Shown: piece after piece, positions 54,436 through 63,888 of the stretch
How the letters are laid out: each line of letters starts with the position of its first letter
Numbering within the stretch: the stretch's first letter is position 1
Source of the DNA: Acinetobacter amyesii
Lineage (GTDB): Bacteria > Pseudomonadota > Gammaproteobacteria > Pseudomonadales > Moraxellaceae
NCBI RefSeq assembly: GCF_002018365.1
Contig: NZ_MVKX01000002.1
Span: 62,001-126,000 of the forward strand
DNA: 64,000 nt
Direction: 5' to 3'
Made by a program: the position numbers and the translations under genes
Notes under the pieces: model-generated
What the model saw: the letters and a program-made list of their open reading frames with translations, nothing else
Database searches by the model: none
What the model was told of the DNA's origin: nothing

Positions 54436-55533
54436 TTACTCAACTGCTTTTTTTGTTTTCAGAGCTTCTGCTAGAACTTTATTTGCTTCAGTCAGCAATT
54501 TAATTTGATCGAGTGAATTATCTGAACTTGATGTACTTTTTGAGTCATTAAAAAGTTCTTGTCCAAAAAAACGGTCAGCTAATTGCTTACGAAGTTCTAA
54601 GCGATCTTCATCTTTAAACTCCCGTACATAAAGTGGAAAAGATGCCAATTCTGTCCCTAACATTTGTGCTTTATAGGCTACTTTTCGATGCAAGGAAGAC
54701 TCTCTTGCAAGGTACCATGCTGGGGTTGATAAACCAATTAACAGTAAAATATTTAAGGCTGACTCCCACCCTATTTTTTTGGATGGAATAGATAAAGTCA
54801 CACCTAAACCATTAAAGCTCAAACTAAAATTAAAAAATTTCCATATAAGTAATAATGAAATTACAGCAAAAATACTTAATGCCCATTTCCTATAATCATT
54901 CGCAATTTTAATTTCCGTATCATATATATCAATATAAAGCTTTTTAATTTCAAAGTTACTATTCTCATCTGATGCTTGACTCAGAAATTTATTCTTATTT
55001 CTTAAATCCTCAATCAAATTATGACTTTCTTCATTTAATTTAACTACATTATCTTCCAACTTAGAAAACTTATCGACACTTTCATTTATAAGGCTTATTT
55101 GATTTTTTAGTTCCGATGTATTGTTCGTTAAATCTTTAACTGCTGATTTTAAATACCTAAATTTTTTCCACTCAGTTAAATGATCTCTTAAGTGTTTAGC
55201 TTGTTTTTTATCTTCAAATGTAATTTTTGAATTATCAGTTAATTGTAGTTCTTCAATAATTTTTGAAGCACAAGTTTCTAAACTTTTCAGATTTTTTTCA
55301 TAATTTTTCTTACCGTAGTCATATTCAATTTCACTAACGATATCTATCCATTCATCTAATAAATGTACATTATTTATGTGATAAAACTTCTCCCACTCAT
55401 TATCTACATTTTCAAATTTTTTGTATAAACTCCAAGTACTCCCATCCTCTTTCAATTTATCTTCAAATGCATATAGATGTATTAACCCAGTAAATATTTT
55501 TTCTAATTTTTCATTTAACTCAAAAATCTCCAT
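54436..55533 (-). CDS. Coiled-coil protein with two membrane helices, unknown function, AT-rich
   Basis: The 365-residue protein has a soluble helical N-terminal half (1-110, rich in Lys, Glu, Asn), a coiled coil (about 125-210) and two hydrophobic segments (about 219-240 and 260-280). A conserved-looking cytoplasmic helix then follows: AWYLARESSLHRKVAYKAQM, and the segment ending LRKQLADRFFGQELF. A Ser-rich tail ends the protein. I do not recognise a family. Base composition and codon use (many AAT, AAA, TTA) are clearly more AT-rich than neighbouring genes, which suggests transfer. A G-rich site lies just before the ATG. Confidence 0.65.
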   Translation of the reverse strand: MEIFELNEKLEKIFTGLIHLYAFEDKLKEDGSTWSLYKKFENVDNEWEKFYHINNVHLLDEWIDIVSEIEYDYGKKNYEKNLKSLETCASKIIEELQLTDNSKITFEDKKQAKHLRDHLTEWKKFRYLKSAVKDLTNNTSELKNQISLINESVDKFSKLEDNVVKLNEESHNLIEDLRNKNKFLSQASDENSNFEIKKLYIDIYDTEIKIANDYRKWALSIFAVISLLLIWKFFNFSLSFNGLGVTLSIPSKKIGWESALNILLLIGLSTPAWYLARESSLHRKVAYKAQMLGTELASFPLYVREFKDEDRLELRKQLADRFFGQELFNDSKSTSSSDNSLDQIKLLTEANKVLAEALKTKKAVE

Positions 55534-55548
55534 TCATCCCCCCAATAT

Positions 55549-55578
55549 ATAAAAGCGCATCAATCGATACGCTTTTAT
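55549..55578 (-). terminator. Hairpin between the lipoprotein and coiled-coil genes
   Basis: A stem of nine pairs ATAAAAGCG/CGCTTTTAT, then one mismatch and three more pairs. On the minus strand it ends in TTTTAT, so it is a plausible terminator for the lipoprotein gene that lies upstream. Confidence 0.6.
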
Positions 55579-55620
55579 GAGGTATTCTTGTCTAAATTTC
55601 AACCATAAATCAAAGATTTA

Positions 55621-55992
55621 TTAAGGACATTTCGTCGATTGGAAAGTCTTAGTATTTTTACCACGTTGGCACTGATATTCCTTTTGCGTATTTACACGCT
55701 GCCAGTCACCATCCACCAATCTAAAACTATAAATAGTACGAACCGATTTCACCGAATCATCCATCAAACCCGTTTCCGTCACTTTCACCTGCCCCGCATT
55801 TGGCGACTCAACACGGTTAAAGTACTGACGAATTTCCACAGTCGACAGCTCTTTACGCAAATCAGGACGTTCTTTTAATACCTGATCGAGTGGTGTAGCA
55901 GAAGAACCGACTTTCGACACAATTTTCTGCGTTGTCGCACAACCCGCCAACATCCCCACACACAATGCAGACACAGCAATTAAACGATACAT
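55621..55992 (-). CDS. Small lipoprotein of unknown function
   Basis: The 123-residue protein has a lipoprotein signal peptide ending in MLAGC (Cys18). The mature part includes PLDQVLKERPDLRKELSTVE and a beta-rich C-terminal half with two cysteines (YQCQRG and STKCP) likely paired by a disulfide. No named domain is recognised. Confidence 0.7.
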   Translation of the reverse strand: MYRLIAVSALCVGMLAGCATTQKIVSKVGSSATPLDQVLKERPDLRKELSTVEIRQYFNRVESPNAGQVKVTETGLMDDSVKSVRTIYSFRLVDGDWQRVNTQKEYQCQRGKNTKTFQSTKCP

Positions 55993-56138
55993 AGAAGCAA
56001 CTCAAATTTATTATTCAGTCCTATGATGCCGAACATTTGTCCAAAACACTATTTAAGCAATGTAAAAGAAGTAGTCCATTCCACAAAATCAACGGGCTAT
56101 CTTTCATCCATGTGCGGCTAAAAAGGCATGCTATAACC

Positions 56139-56165
56139 ATAAAAAAACGCATCCGAAGATGCGTT
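56139..56165 (-). terminator. Terminator of the D-2-hydroxyglutarate dehydrogenase-like gene
   Basis: An 8-bp stem AACGCATC/GATGCGTT with loop CGAA; on the minus strand it is followed by a T tract. Confidence 0.9.
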
Positions 56166-56182
56166 CTATTACGTCTTTAAAA

Positions 56183-57592
56183 TTAAAGATCGAACAATTT
56201 ACCTGGGTTCATAATTGCATTTGGATCGAATACTTTTTTCAATGCTTTCATATATTCGATTTCTTCTGCTGAACGTGTGTAATCGAGGTAAGGCTTTTTA
56301 GTCATACCCACGCCATGTTCTGCTGAAATTGAACCGTCATATTTTTTCACAGTTTCAAATACGTATTTGTTTACCACTTGGCATTTTGCAAAGAATTCAT
56401 CTTTACTTAAATCCGCAGGTTTCAAAATATTTAAGTGCAAGTTACCGTCACCAATATGACCGAACCAGCAAATTTCAAAGTCTGGGTAGTTCGCTTCCAC
56501 AATTGCATCAATTTCTTTAATAAATGCAGGCACATGTGTAATCAGAACAGAGATGTCATTTTTGTATGGAGTGAACGGTGCGATTGACTCTGAAATGTCT
56601 TCACGTAAACGCCATAAGCTGTGTACTTGGTCTAAGCTTTGGCTCATCACGCCATCCAGTACCCAACCTTGTTCCATACAATGTTCAAAGATTTCCATTG
56701 CCGCATCCATGATCGGTTCAAATGGTGCTTCAAACTCAAGTAATACATAGAATGGACATGGTGTTTCAAATGGACGTTGAACATGACCATTGTCCAATAC
56801 TTTTTGCATCGCAAGTTCACCAAAGAACTCAAATGCAGTCAGGTCGATTTTCTTTTGGAAGGCATGTAGAACTGGCATAATCGCATCAAAATCAGGGACA
56901 CCTAGAACCAATACTTGTAAGTCATGGGGTTGGCGTTCAAGTTTGATTTCAGCTTCAGTTACTAAACCTAGTGTACCTTCACCACCAATAAATAAGTGTT
57001 GAAGCGCATAACCAGTCGCGTTTTTGATCATGCCTTTGTTCAAGCGCAGGATGTCACCTTTACCTGTAACCACAGTCATGCCCAACACCCAGTTACGAGT
57101 CATGCCGTATTTGATGACTTTAATACCACCTGCGTTGGTACCAATGTTGCCGCCAATTTGAGATGAACCTGAAGATGCAAAATCAACTGGATAGTACATG
57201 CCTTGTTCTTCAGCATAGTTCTGAAGTTGTTCAGTCACCACACCTGCTTGTACGCGAACCATACGGTCAGCTGGGAAGAATTCCAAGATTTGGTTCATCT
57301 TGTCCATGCTTACCACGATTTCACCGTTGGCAGCCACAGCACCCGCAGACAAACCTGTACGACCGCCACTTGGTGTGATCGCTACATTAAATTGGTTGGC
57401 AAGTTTTACAATCTGTTGAACTTGTTCTGTGCTTGAAGGGAAAACGACGACCGACGGGTTTGGATCGAAGTGCTTAGTATGGTCACGACCCCAATTTTGG
57501 AGACTATCCGCATCGGTTTTAATTCGGCTTTCGCCAACAATAGCGGTCAATTGGGTCAATAACTCTGGGGTTAAAGCGACTGGAGCATTCAT
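56183..57592 (-). CDS. FAD-binding D-2-hydroxyacid dehydrogenase, probably D-2-hydroxyglutarate dehydrogenase
   Basis: The 469-residue flavoprotein has the FAD-binding-4 fold: VVVFPSSTEQVQQIVKLAN, the FAD pyrophosphate loop TPSGGRTGLSAGA, GSSQIGGNIGTNAGG and the C-terminal FAD-oxidase domain with GHIGDGNLHLNI (metal-binding His) and SAEHGVGMTKK. GlcD, D-lactate and D-2-hydroxyglutarate dehydrogenases share this layout. The divergent position next to serA favours D-2-hydroxyglutarate, the by-product of SerA, as in Pseudomonas. The ATG at 57592 is preferred to one six codons earlier. Confidence 0.85.
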   Translation of the reverse strand: MNAPVALTPELLTQLTAIVGESRIKTDADSLQNWGRDHTKHFDPNPSVVVFPSSTEQVQQIVKLANQFNVAITPSGGRTGLSAGAVAANGEIVVSMDKMNQILEFFPADRMVRVQAGVVTEQLQNYAEEQGMYYPVDFASSGSSQIGGNIGTNAGGIKVIKYGMTRNWVLGMTVVTGKGDILRLNKGMIKNATGYALQHLFIGGEGTLGLVTEAEIKLERQPHDLQVLVLGVPDFDAIMPVLHAFQKKIDLTAFEFFGELAMQKVLDNGHVQRPFETPCPFYVLLEFEAPFEPIMDAAMEIFEHCMEQGWVLDGVMSQSLDQVHSLWRLREDISESIAPFTPYKNDISVLITHVPAFIKEIDAIVEANYPDFEICWFGHIGDGNLHLNILKPADLSKDEFFAKCQVVNKYVFETVKKYDGSISAEHGVGMTKKPYLDYTRSAEEIEYMKALKKVFDPNAIMNPGKLFDL

Positions 57593-57964
57593 CGTTTTCA
57601 GACCTTGCAAGAAGTAAACAAGTTTTTTAAAGGTCCAGACTTCATTCAGTCAAAACTGCGGTAACGCATATTTCAAGGGAAAAAGCCTGAAACAGAGCGC
57701 ATCAAAATGTCAGGGAATTGGTCATGATGATTTTGAGCGGCACCATTATAAGCTATAACTGGGCTTTTTTTGACAAAACCCAAAGAAAAACGTGATTTCA
57801 AAATGTCACGAGGAATATGACCAAGTTAATTAGACCAAATCTAAAAAATATTGACTCATCATTCGCCAAAATAGCCATGACGTCGGTCATAAAGGAAATG
57901 TATATCAGGCGACTTCCTATGCTATTATATGCGCACTAAATTTGGCCTTTGTAGCGGAGCCGTA
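57593..57964. other. Divergent control region of serA and its partner flavoprotein
   Basis: About 370 bases hold both promoters. A TATTAT/TATATG-type -10 candidate for serA lies near 57922-57930. I find no clear regulator palindrome and no gene. Confidence 0.4.
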
Positions 57965-59197
57965 ATGAGCCAACATCTTTCTTTACCTAAAGATAAAATT
58001 CGTTTCTTGTTGTTAGAAGGCGTTCACCAAAACGCAATCGACACTCTAAATGCTGCTGGATACACCAACATTGACTACCGTAAAACTGCGCTTGAGGGTG
58101 AAGCGTTGAAAGAAGCGGTTAAAGATGCTCACTTCATTGGTATTCGTTCACGTACTCAATTAACTGAAGAAGTTTTTGAAGCGGCGAACAAACTGATTGC
58201 TGTGGGTTGTTTCTGTATCGGTACAAACCAAGTGAACTTAAATGCTGCAATGATTCGCGGTATTCCAGTATTTAACGCACCATACTCAAATACTCGTTCA
58301 GTTGCTGAACTAGTTCTTGCTGAAGCGATTTTATTGCTTCGTGGTGTTCCTGCAAAATCGGCTTCAACTCACCGTGGTGGTTGGAACAAGTCTGCAGTCG
58401 GTTCATTTGAAACTCGTGGTAAAACTTTAGGTATTGTTGGTTACGGTTCGATTGGCTCGCAACTTTCTGTACTTGCTGAAGGTTTGGGTATGCACGTGAT
58501 TTATTACGATGCTGTAACTAAACTTCCAATGGGTAATGCACGTCAAGTCGGTTCTATGGGTGAACTTCTTGCCAATGCAGACGTCGTATCTCTACACGTT
58601 CCAGACGTTCCATCAACTCGCAACTTCTTCGGCAAAGACCAATTTGCTCAAATGAAAGAAGGCGCAATCTTCCTCAATGCTGCACGTGGTACATGTGTCA
58701 TCATTGAAGATCTTGCTGATGCAATCAAATCTGGTCATATTGCTGGTGCAGCTGTAGACGTATTCCCGAAAGAACCTAAAGCAAACGGTGAAGAATTCGT
58801 TTCTCCACTTCGTGGCTTAGACAACGTGATTTTGACTCCTCACGTGGGTGGTTCAACAATGGAAGCACAAGCGAACATCGGTCTAGAAGTAGCTGAAAAA
58901 TTCGTTGCTTACTCTGATAAAGGTATGACTTTATCTGCAGTGAACTTCCCAGAAATCGCGTTACCGTTGACTGAAGGTAAACACCGTTTACTTCACATCC
59001 ACAAAAACGTGCCGGGCGTTCTTTCAAAAATCAACAACTTGTTTGCTGAACACGGTATCAACATCTCTGGTCAGTCTTTAATGACCAAAGGTGATGTTGG
59101 TTACTTAGTGATGGACGTTGACGCAACTGCTTCTAAAGAAGCTTTGGATACACTTCACGAAGTTGAAGGTACGATCCGAGTTCGCGTATTGTTCTAA
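57965..59197 (+). CDS. serA: D-3-phosphoglycerate dehydrogenase
   Basis: The 410-residue enzyme starts serine synthesis and, in this class, also reduces 2-oxoglutarate to D-2-hydroxyglutarate to recycle NADH. It matches E. coli SerA in length and order: the N-terminal LLLEGVHQNA, the NAD loop GIVGYGSIGSQLSVLAE, the catalytic region with NAARG and TPHVGGST, and a C-terminal ACT domain (HIHKNVPGVLSKINNLFAEH) that binds serine for feedback inhibition. GGAG lies eight bases before the ATG at 57965; an ATG 12 codons earlier is unlikely. Confidence 0.95.
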   Translation: MSQHLSLPKDKIRFLLLEGVHQNAIDTLNAAGYTNIDYRKTALEGEALKEAVKDAHFIGIRSRTQLTEEVFEAANKLIAVGCFCIGTNQVNLNAAMIRGIPVFNAPYSNTRSVAELVLAEAILLLRGVPAKSASTHRGGWNKSAVGSFETRGKTLGIVGYGSIGSQLSVLAEGLGMHVIYYDAVTKLPMGNARQVGSMGELLANADVVSLHVPDVPSTRNFFGKDQFAQMKEGAIFLNAARGTCVIIEDLADAIKSGHIAGAAVDVFPKEPKANGEEFVSPLRGLDNVILTPHVGGSTMEAQANIGLEVAEKFVAYSDKGMTLSAVNFPEIALPLTEGKHRLLHIHKNVPGVLSKINNLFAEHGINISGQSLMTKGDVGYLVMDVDATASKEALDTLHEVEGTIRVRVLF

Positions 59198-59215
59198 TCA
59201 CCTTAGACACTGAAG

Positions 59216-59242
59216 CCACAGCCTTCGGGCTGTGGTTTTTTT
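59216..59242 (+). terminator. Terminator of serA
   Basis: An 8-bp stem CCACAGCC/GGCTGTGG with a TTCG tetraloop and seven T residues, 18 bases after the stop. Confidence 0.93.
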
Positions 59243-59314
59243 ATTGTTATAAACTTTTAAAATCTGGCTAGTGCCACTCTCCCGCTCTTCGAGTCATCGA
59301 AACAAATTTAGTTT

Positions 59315-60184
59315 ATGCCAAATTTTAAAATTGCACCGGCTGTCCAAGCACCGCTGATCTTGCTTATTGCCATGATCAGCATGCAAAGCAGCGGTTCATT
59401 TGCCAAATATCTTTTCGGTCAATTTCCCATACTGACCGTCTCGGCCATGCGTTTAATGCTGGGCGCTTTGATTTTGGCGATTATTTTTAAAGTTTGGCAG
59501 ATCAATTTTAAACAAGTGAAATGGTCGTCTATTCTGAGCTATGGCTGTGCCTTAGCAGGGATGAATGTATTATTTTACTTGTCGATTGATCGACTCCCGC
59601 TCGGCATTGCCGTCTCTTTTGAATTTATTGGTCCGCTCAGTGTCGCACTATTTGCTGCACGCCGAAAATTTGACTTTATTTGGGTCGGACTGGCTATTTT
59701 AGGCCTTATCCTACTTTTTCCTTTTGACCAAGCTGCACAACGACTTGATCCCGTTGGCATTGCCCTCGCCCTTGGTGCAGGTGCCTGCTGGGCACTCTAT
59801 ATCGTGGCAGGTCAGAAACCCTCTGGCGTTTCAGGCAACCATACAGTTTGTTTAGGTATGTTTGTCGGCATGTGTATGCTTATGCCGATTGCATTATTTG
59901 TAGGGATTCCTGCGCATGCCTTTGAACCGATGAGTCTCCTCTATTTTCTTGCTTTAGCCACCTTGGCCAGTGCCATCCCTTTTAGCTTAGAAATGATTGC
60001 ACTCCGCAATTTAACGGCGCTCAGTTTCGGAACGCTTATGAGCCTAGAACCTGCAATTGCAGCACTCTCTGGTTTTGTTTTCTTAAATGAACAATTACTT
60101 TGGACCCAGTGGTTAGCCCTTGCTGTCATCATCTGTGCCTCCATTGGGTGTACCTATACCACGCAAAAAGCCAAAGCCATTTAA
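59315..60184 (+). CDS. RhtA-like EamA/DMT exporter (threonine/homoserine type)
   Basis: The 289-residue inner membrane protein has ten helices in two EamA repeats and follows E. coli RhtA closely: GMNVLFYLSIDRLPLGIAVS, FEFIGPLSVALFAARRKFDF, ALALGAGACWALYIVAGQ and SFGTLMSLEPAIAALSG. RhtA exports threonine, homoserine and analogues. It is followed by a paralogue of the same family at 60428-61297 in the same direction, with 243 bases between them. Confidence 0.85.
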   Translation: MPNFKIAPAVQAPLILLIAMISMQSSGSFAKYLFGQFPILTVSAMRLMLGALILAIIFKVWQINFKQVKWSSILSYGCALAGMNVLFYLSIDRLPLGIAVSFEFIGPLSVALFAARRKFDFIWVGLAILGLILLFPFDQAAQRLDPVGIALALGAGACWALYIVAGQKPSGVSGNHTVCLGMFVGMCMLMPIALFVGIPAHAFEPMSLLYFLALATLASAIPFSLEMIALRNLTALSFGTLMSLEPAIAALSGFVFLNEQLLWTQWLALAVIICASIGCTYTTQKAKAI

Positions 60185-60427
60185 ATTCAAAATATGTTCC
60201 CACTGACTATGGATGAACTACATGAATCTCAGACTCAATTTTTTGAATTCAAATTGAATCATGACGTGCTCAGTCCTGCTCTTACATCCGCCGAACCTTA
60301 GAATTTTAAATTCAAAATCCATCATGATTTGATCAAATGTTAAAATTCACTCAACTGTCAGCATTAACCGCTATACTGTACTGATTCAAAAATAGGGCTC
60401 AAACACCGCCCAACAACTGTGTGCCAC

Positions 60428-61297
60428 ATGCCAAATTCACAACTTCTCGCTGTTGTTTTCATGGTGCTCTCCATGATTTCCTATCAGATCAGTGCTTCAT
60501 TTGCCAAACAACTGTTTTTGGTACTAGACCCTCTGAGCGTGACCATTTTAAGGCTATGTTTTGCCTCGATTATTATTTGTTTGATGTTCCGCTCTTGGCA
60601 CATTTTAAAACGGCTGTCATTTTTAAAATGGCGTGATTTACTCTGCTATAGCGCAGCCCTGTGCCTGATGAATGTCTTGTTCTATATGTCACTGGGCAAA
60701 CTCCCTCAAGGGATTGCCGTTGGACTGGAGTTTATTGGCCCACTTGGTTTGGCACTGCTGTCGATTAAAAATCGTAGCGACTATATCTGGGTTTTTTTGG
60801 CGATCTTAGGGATTGCATTGATGGTGCCTTGGGGTCAAGCTCAAAGCGGCAATTTCTCACTGATTGGTGCGGCGTGTGCATTGGCTGCCGGACTCTGTTG
60901 GGCCTTTTATATTTATTTCGGGCAAAAAGTGGTACACCAAAATATTGGCATGCATGCACTGACCATTGCCATCAGTTTATCAGCATTGACCCTATTACCT
61001 ATCGGCCTCTATAACAACGCTGCAGCTTTATTGGATACACAATATTGGCCTAAAGCCTTGTTGATTGCCATTTTAGCTACAGCGATTCCTTATGCCCTAG
61101 ACCTCAAAGCATTGAAGATTCTAAGTAAGCTGAGTTATGGCACATTGTCAAGTATCTCACCTGCTTTGGCAGCTATTACGGGTATGGTTTTATTGGGAGA
61201 ACGTATCGGCATGTGGCAATGGATCGCACTGGTGTGCATTATGCTCGCCTCAGTCGGGGTGACGATGCGTTCCTCTAAAGTGGAAACAGCTAGCTAA
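60428..61297 (+). CDS. Second RhtA-like EamA/DMT exporter
   Basis: The 289-residue protein has the same ten-helix EamA layout and shared motifs with the gene before it (MNVLFYMSLGKLPQGIAV, LEFIGPLGLALLS, AAGLCWAFYIYFGQK, SYGTLSSISPALAAITG) but with many differences, so the duplication is old or the two were inherited separately. It has lost the Glu of the SLEMIAL motif (here LDLKAL), which may change the substrate. The ATG at 60428 is chosen over a GTG three codons earlier. A terminator follows. Confidence 0.82.
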   Translation: MPNSQLLAVVFMVLSMISYQISASFAKQLFLVLDPLSVTILRLCFASIIICLMFRSWHILKRLSFLKWRDLLCYSAALCLMNVLFYMSLGKLPQGIAVGLEFIGPLGLALLSIKNRSDYIWVFLAILGIALMVPWGQAQSGNFSLIGAACALAAGLCWAFYIYFGQKVVHQNIGMHALTIAISLSALTLLPIGLYNNAAALLDTQYWPKALLIAILATAIPYALDLKALKILSKLSYGTLSSISPALAAITGMVLLGERIGMWQWIALVCIMLASVGVTMRSSKVETAS

Positions 61298-61322
61298 ATA
61301 TTTAAAGGCCAAATAGTTAAAT

Positions 61323-61349
61323 AAAAATGGCGGGATTGCCGCCATTTTT
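61323..61349 (+). terminator. Terminator of the second RhtA-like gene
   Basis: An 11-bp stem AAAAATGGCGG/CCGCCATTTTT with loop GATTG, 26 bases after the stop. Confidence 0.92.
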
Positions 61350-61380
61350 CAATACCTGGTCTAAGCGCTCCTACATCTAA

Positions 61381-61410
61381 GCTTTTAAATACAAGGCTTT
61401 TAAATACAAG
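61381..61410. repeat. Two perfect tandem 15-bp repeats
   Basis: GCTTTTAAATACAAG occurs twice head to tail in the spacer before the hemerythrin gene. This looks like a simple recent duplication by slippage, with no further copies. Confidence 0.9.
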
Positions 61411-61439
61411 GTTCGTAAAAGTCTAGCTTCTATAAGGAC

Positions 61440-61901
61440 TTAACCAGTCAGACTGTCTTTATCTGCTTTTTTATATTTTTTATACTCGGATAAGTATTGT
61501 TTAGCCAAAGCTTCTTTTTGCTTATCATCCAATATTTTACCGGCTTGTTGAAAGAAACCGTGTTCCTCTTCCTGTAAATGATGATGCACAGTTTCTGAAA
61601 GTTTTTTGGCAATGGCCAGCCAGCCTGGATTGCTAAATTCAGTCTCAGTCAACTGCTCTAAGAGTTCATCCATTTCATGATGTTCTGCTAAGGCATGACG
61701 GGTAATATTCAGCCCCGAGTCGGTCATCATTAAAGGAATATAAAAATATCGGTCTTCTCCGACAGCATGCGCAAATAATTCATTTTTAAGTCGTTCAAAC
61801 AGATCGCGACGTTCTGGACTATCGCCAGAAGTTTGTACTAATTGTTCCGCAAGCGCTCTTTGTTGTTCATGACTTTGACGTAAAGCTTCAAAAATATTCA
61901 T
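61440..61901 (-). CDS. Hemerythrin HHE-domain protein
   Basis: The 153-residue protein is a four-helix HHE cation-binding domain. The likely iron ligands are in LRQSHEQQ, LFAHAVGEDRYFY, HALAEHHEMDELL and VHHHLQEEEHGFF. Such proteins bind O2 or handle iron and reactive nitrogen or oxygen species. The C-terminal tail is Lys-rich. It is a single gene with no clear terminator or regulator site in view. Confidence 0.85.
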   Translation of the reverse strand: MNIFEALRQSHEQQRALAEQLVQTSGDSPERRDLFERLKNELFAHAVGEDRYFYIPLMMTDSGLNITRHALAEHHEMDELLEQLTETEFSNPGWLAIAKKLSETVHHHLQEEEHGFFQQAGKILDDKQKEALAKQYLSEYKKYKKADKDSLTG

Positions 61902-62026
61902 TCTGATGATGCCCTCTGATGCTTAGCGATAGCTGAGTATTTCTTTCATTCAGCAAAATAAAGTGCTTCATTTTTATACTAAACATATCCGCATCAGAAT
62001 ACAGCGCAGCTCTGTTAAGATTTGTT

Positions 62027-62800
62027 TTAAGCTTGTCCCGTAAAGGTTTGATACCCTAACCGTACAATCAAAATACTCACCAAAATCAAAAATAGAATTC
62101 GAATAAATCCACTGCCGTATTTAATCGCTGCACGTACACCAACGATCGAGCCTAATATATTCGCCACAGCCATCATTAAGCCTATAGCAAATAACACATG
62201 GCCTGTGGGCGCAAAAAAACTCAGTGCAGCTAAATTGGTGGTTAAGTTAGCCACTTTAGACAAAGCAGAGGCATGTAAAAAGTCTGCTTGTAGATAACGA
62301 ATAAAAAAGAAGATAAAGAAACTGCCCGTCCCAGGCCCAAAGATGCCGTCATAAAAACCAATCACCAGACTACCCAGAGCGGCAAGACCGAGAATTTTAG
62401 GGGTCAGTTCTTGGCGTACATGCACCTGACCAAATTGTTTTTTAGCAAAGGTATAGATCGCAATCACGATCAACATGACCAAAACAAAAGGACGTAAAAC
62501 TTCTTTAGGAATCATTGATACACAGGCTGCTCCCACAAAAGAAGCAATAAATGCACAGCTTGCAATGACCGCAAGTAATTTCCAACGGAGTTTGACTTGG
62601 CGTAAAAAGGAATAGGACGCCGACGCTGTACCAAAAATTGAAGACAACTTATTGGTGCCAAACACCGTCGCCGGAGATAAGTGCGGCATGGCATTCATAA
62701 TGGCTGGAATTTGAATTAATCCTCCACCCCCCACTGCTGCATCAATTGCACCGGCAAAAAATGCAAAAAATAAGAGGCTTAAAATAATTTCAATATCCAT
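62027..62800 (-). CDS. TSUP-family permease (TauE/SafE type), second copy
   Basis: The 257-residue protein is a paralogue of the one at 7487-8257, with the same IDAAVGGGGLIQIPAI and GFYDGIFGPGTGSFF motifs in each half and the same SLxxxPKE and RLGYQ-type ends; roughly half of the residues are shared by eye. It has about eight membrane helices. Its base composition fits its neighbours, unlike the first copy. The cargo is unknown. It lies 25 bases downstream of truB on the same strand and is likely co-transcribed with it. Confidence 0.85.
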   Translation of the reverse strand: MDIEIILSLLFFAFFAGAIDAAVGGGGLIQIPAIMNAMPHLSPATVFGTNKLSSIFGTASASYSFLRQVKLRWKLLAVIASCAFIASFVGAACVSMIPKEVLRPFVLVMLIVIAIYTFAKKQFGQVHVRQELTPKILGLAALGSLVIGFYDGIFGPGTGSFFIFFFIRYLQADFLHASALSKVANLTTNLAALSFFAPTGHVLFAIGLMMAVANILGSIVGVRAAIKYGSGFIRILFLILVSILIVRLGYQTFTGQA

Positions 62801-62824
62801 AAGAAGTCTTCAATGCTGTATCAG

Positions 62825-63733
62825 CTACTCTAGATTTAACACACGCTTAGGCACCAAACGTTTACGGTCTGTAATTTCAGCCAGCCCTAAACAACGCTCA
62901 CCTTCAAATACCAAGACCTGTGCTTCTGCCTCATGTTCAATATTACTTTCCATGCCACGACTGAAATATTCAGCGCGCCCTTCTGGCGCTTGCACTTTGC
63001 AGAAATGATCGACAGGTGAATATACTGGCAGCAATAATGCTTCACGTTCCGCTTCGGTCAAGCTTTCCAAATATTCAATGGTGTAAGTTGGATTGAGGTC
63101 AAAATGCCCCGTTTGCGTACGGTGTAGATAGGTCAAATGCCCAAAAGTACCCAATGCTTTGGCAATATCTTCGCCTAAAACACGAATATATGTGCCTTTG
63201 GAACAGGTGATGTCGAGTGTAATACTATTCTCACTAAATGATAATAACTCGATGGCATAAATCGAAATTGGACGTGCTTCACGCTCAATTTCTATGCCTT
63301 TACGCGCCAACTCGTACAGCGGGCGACCTTCTTTTTTCAGCGCAGAATACATCGGTGGAATTTGTTGAATATCTCCCACGAACTGTGCCAACACCTGCTG
63401 AATAGATGCCTCGGTCAAAACAGGTACGGCTTGTTCCATCAGCACCTCACCTTCCACATCACCCGTCGTGGTGCTGTGTCCTAAAAAGACCGTGGTTTGA
63501 TAACGCTTGGTCGAGTCGAGCAAGAAATGTGAAAACTTAGTCGCTTCACCCAAACAAATCGGCAATAAACCTGAAGCCAACGGATCAAGCGCACCGGTAT
63601 GCCCTGCTTTTTGCGCACGAAACAGCCAACGAACCTTCTGTAAGGCTGCATTCGAGCTAATACCTAATGGCTTATTCAAAAGAAATACACCATGTACAGG
63701 ACGACGTTGGATCTTAGGAGAGGCTTTTTTCAT
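62825..63733 (-). CDS. truB: tRNA pseudouridine-55 synthase TruB
   Basis: The 302-residue enzyme makes pseudouridine-55 in the T loop of tRNA. The catalytic Asp is in [19 protein letters not shown] (residues about 40-58), preceded by [14 protein letters not shown], with [17 protein letters not shown] and [14 protein letters not shown] later. The C-terminal domain ends in [15 protein letters not shown]. It is often next to rbfA and infB or rpsO; here those are absent on the visible side, as its upstream neighbour runs in the other direction. Confidence 0.94.
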   Translation of the reverse strand: MKKASPKIQRRPVHGVFLLNKPLGISSNAALQKVRWLFRAQKAGHTGALDPLASGLLPICLGEATKFSHFLLDSTKRYQTTVFLGHSTTTGDVEGEVLMEQAVPVLTEASIQQVLAQFVGDIQQIPPMYSALKKEGRPLYELARKGIEIEREARPISIYAIELLSFSENSITLDITCSKGTYIRVLGEDIAKALGTFGHLTYLHRTQTGHFDLNPTYTIEYLESLTEAEREALLLPVYSPVDHFCKVQAPEGRAEYFSRGMESNIEHEAEAQVLVFEGERCLGLAEITDRKRLVPKRVLNLE

Positions 63734-63888
63734 GTCAACATTTGGCTAATACAGGAACAGCGCAATGGTAACAACCCACCTCTAACGTTTACAACTCTTC
63801 TATGTTTTTATCTGCGTTTTATGTCATATTGAGTTCGCATTTAGAACTCTAAAACAATTAAAAACGGAATAAAGGTGCATTGGGATAT

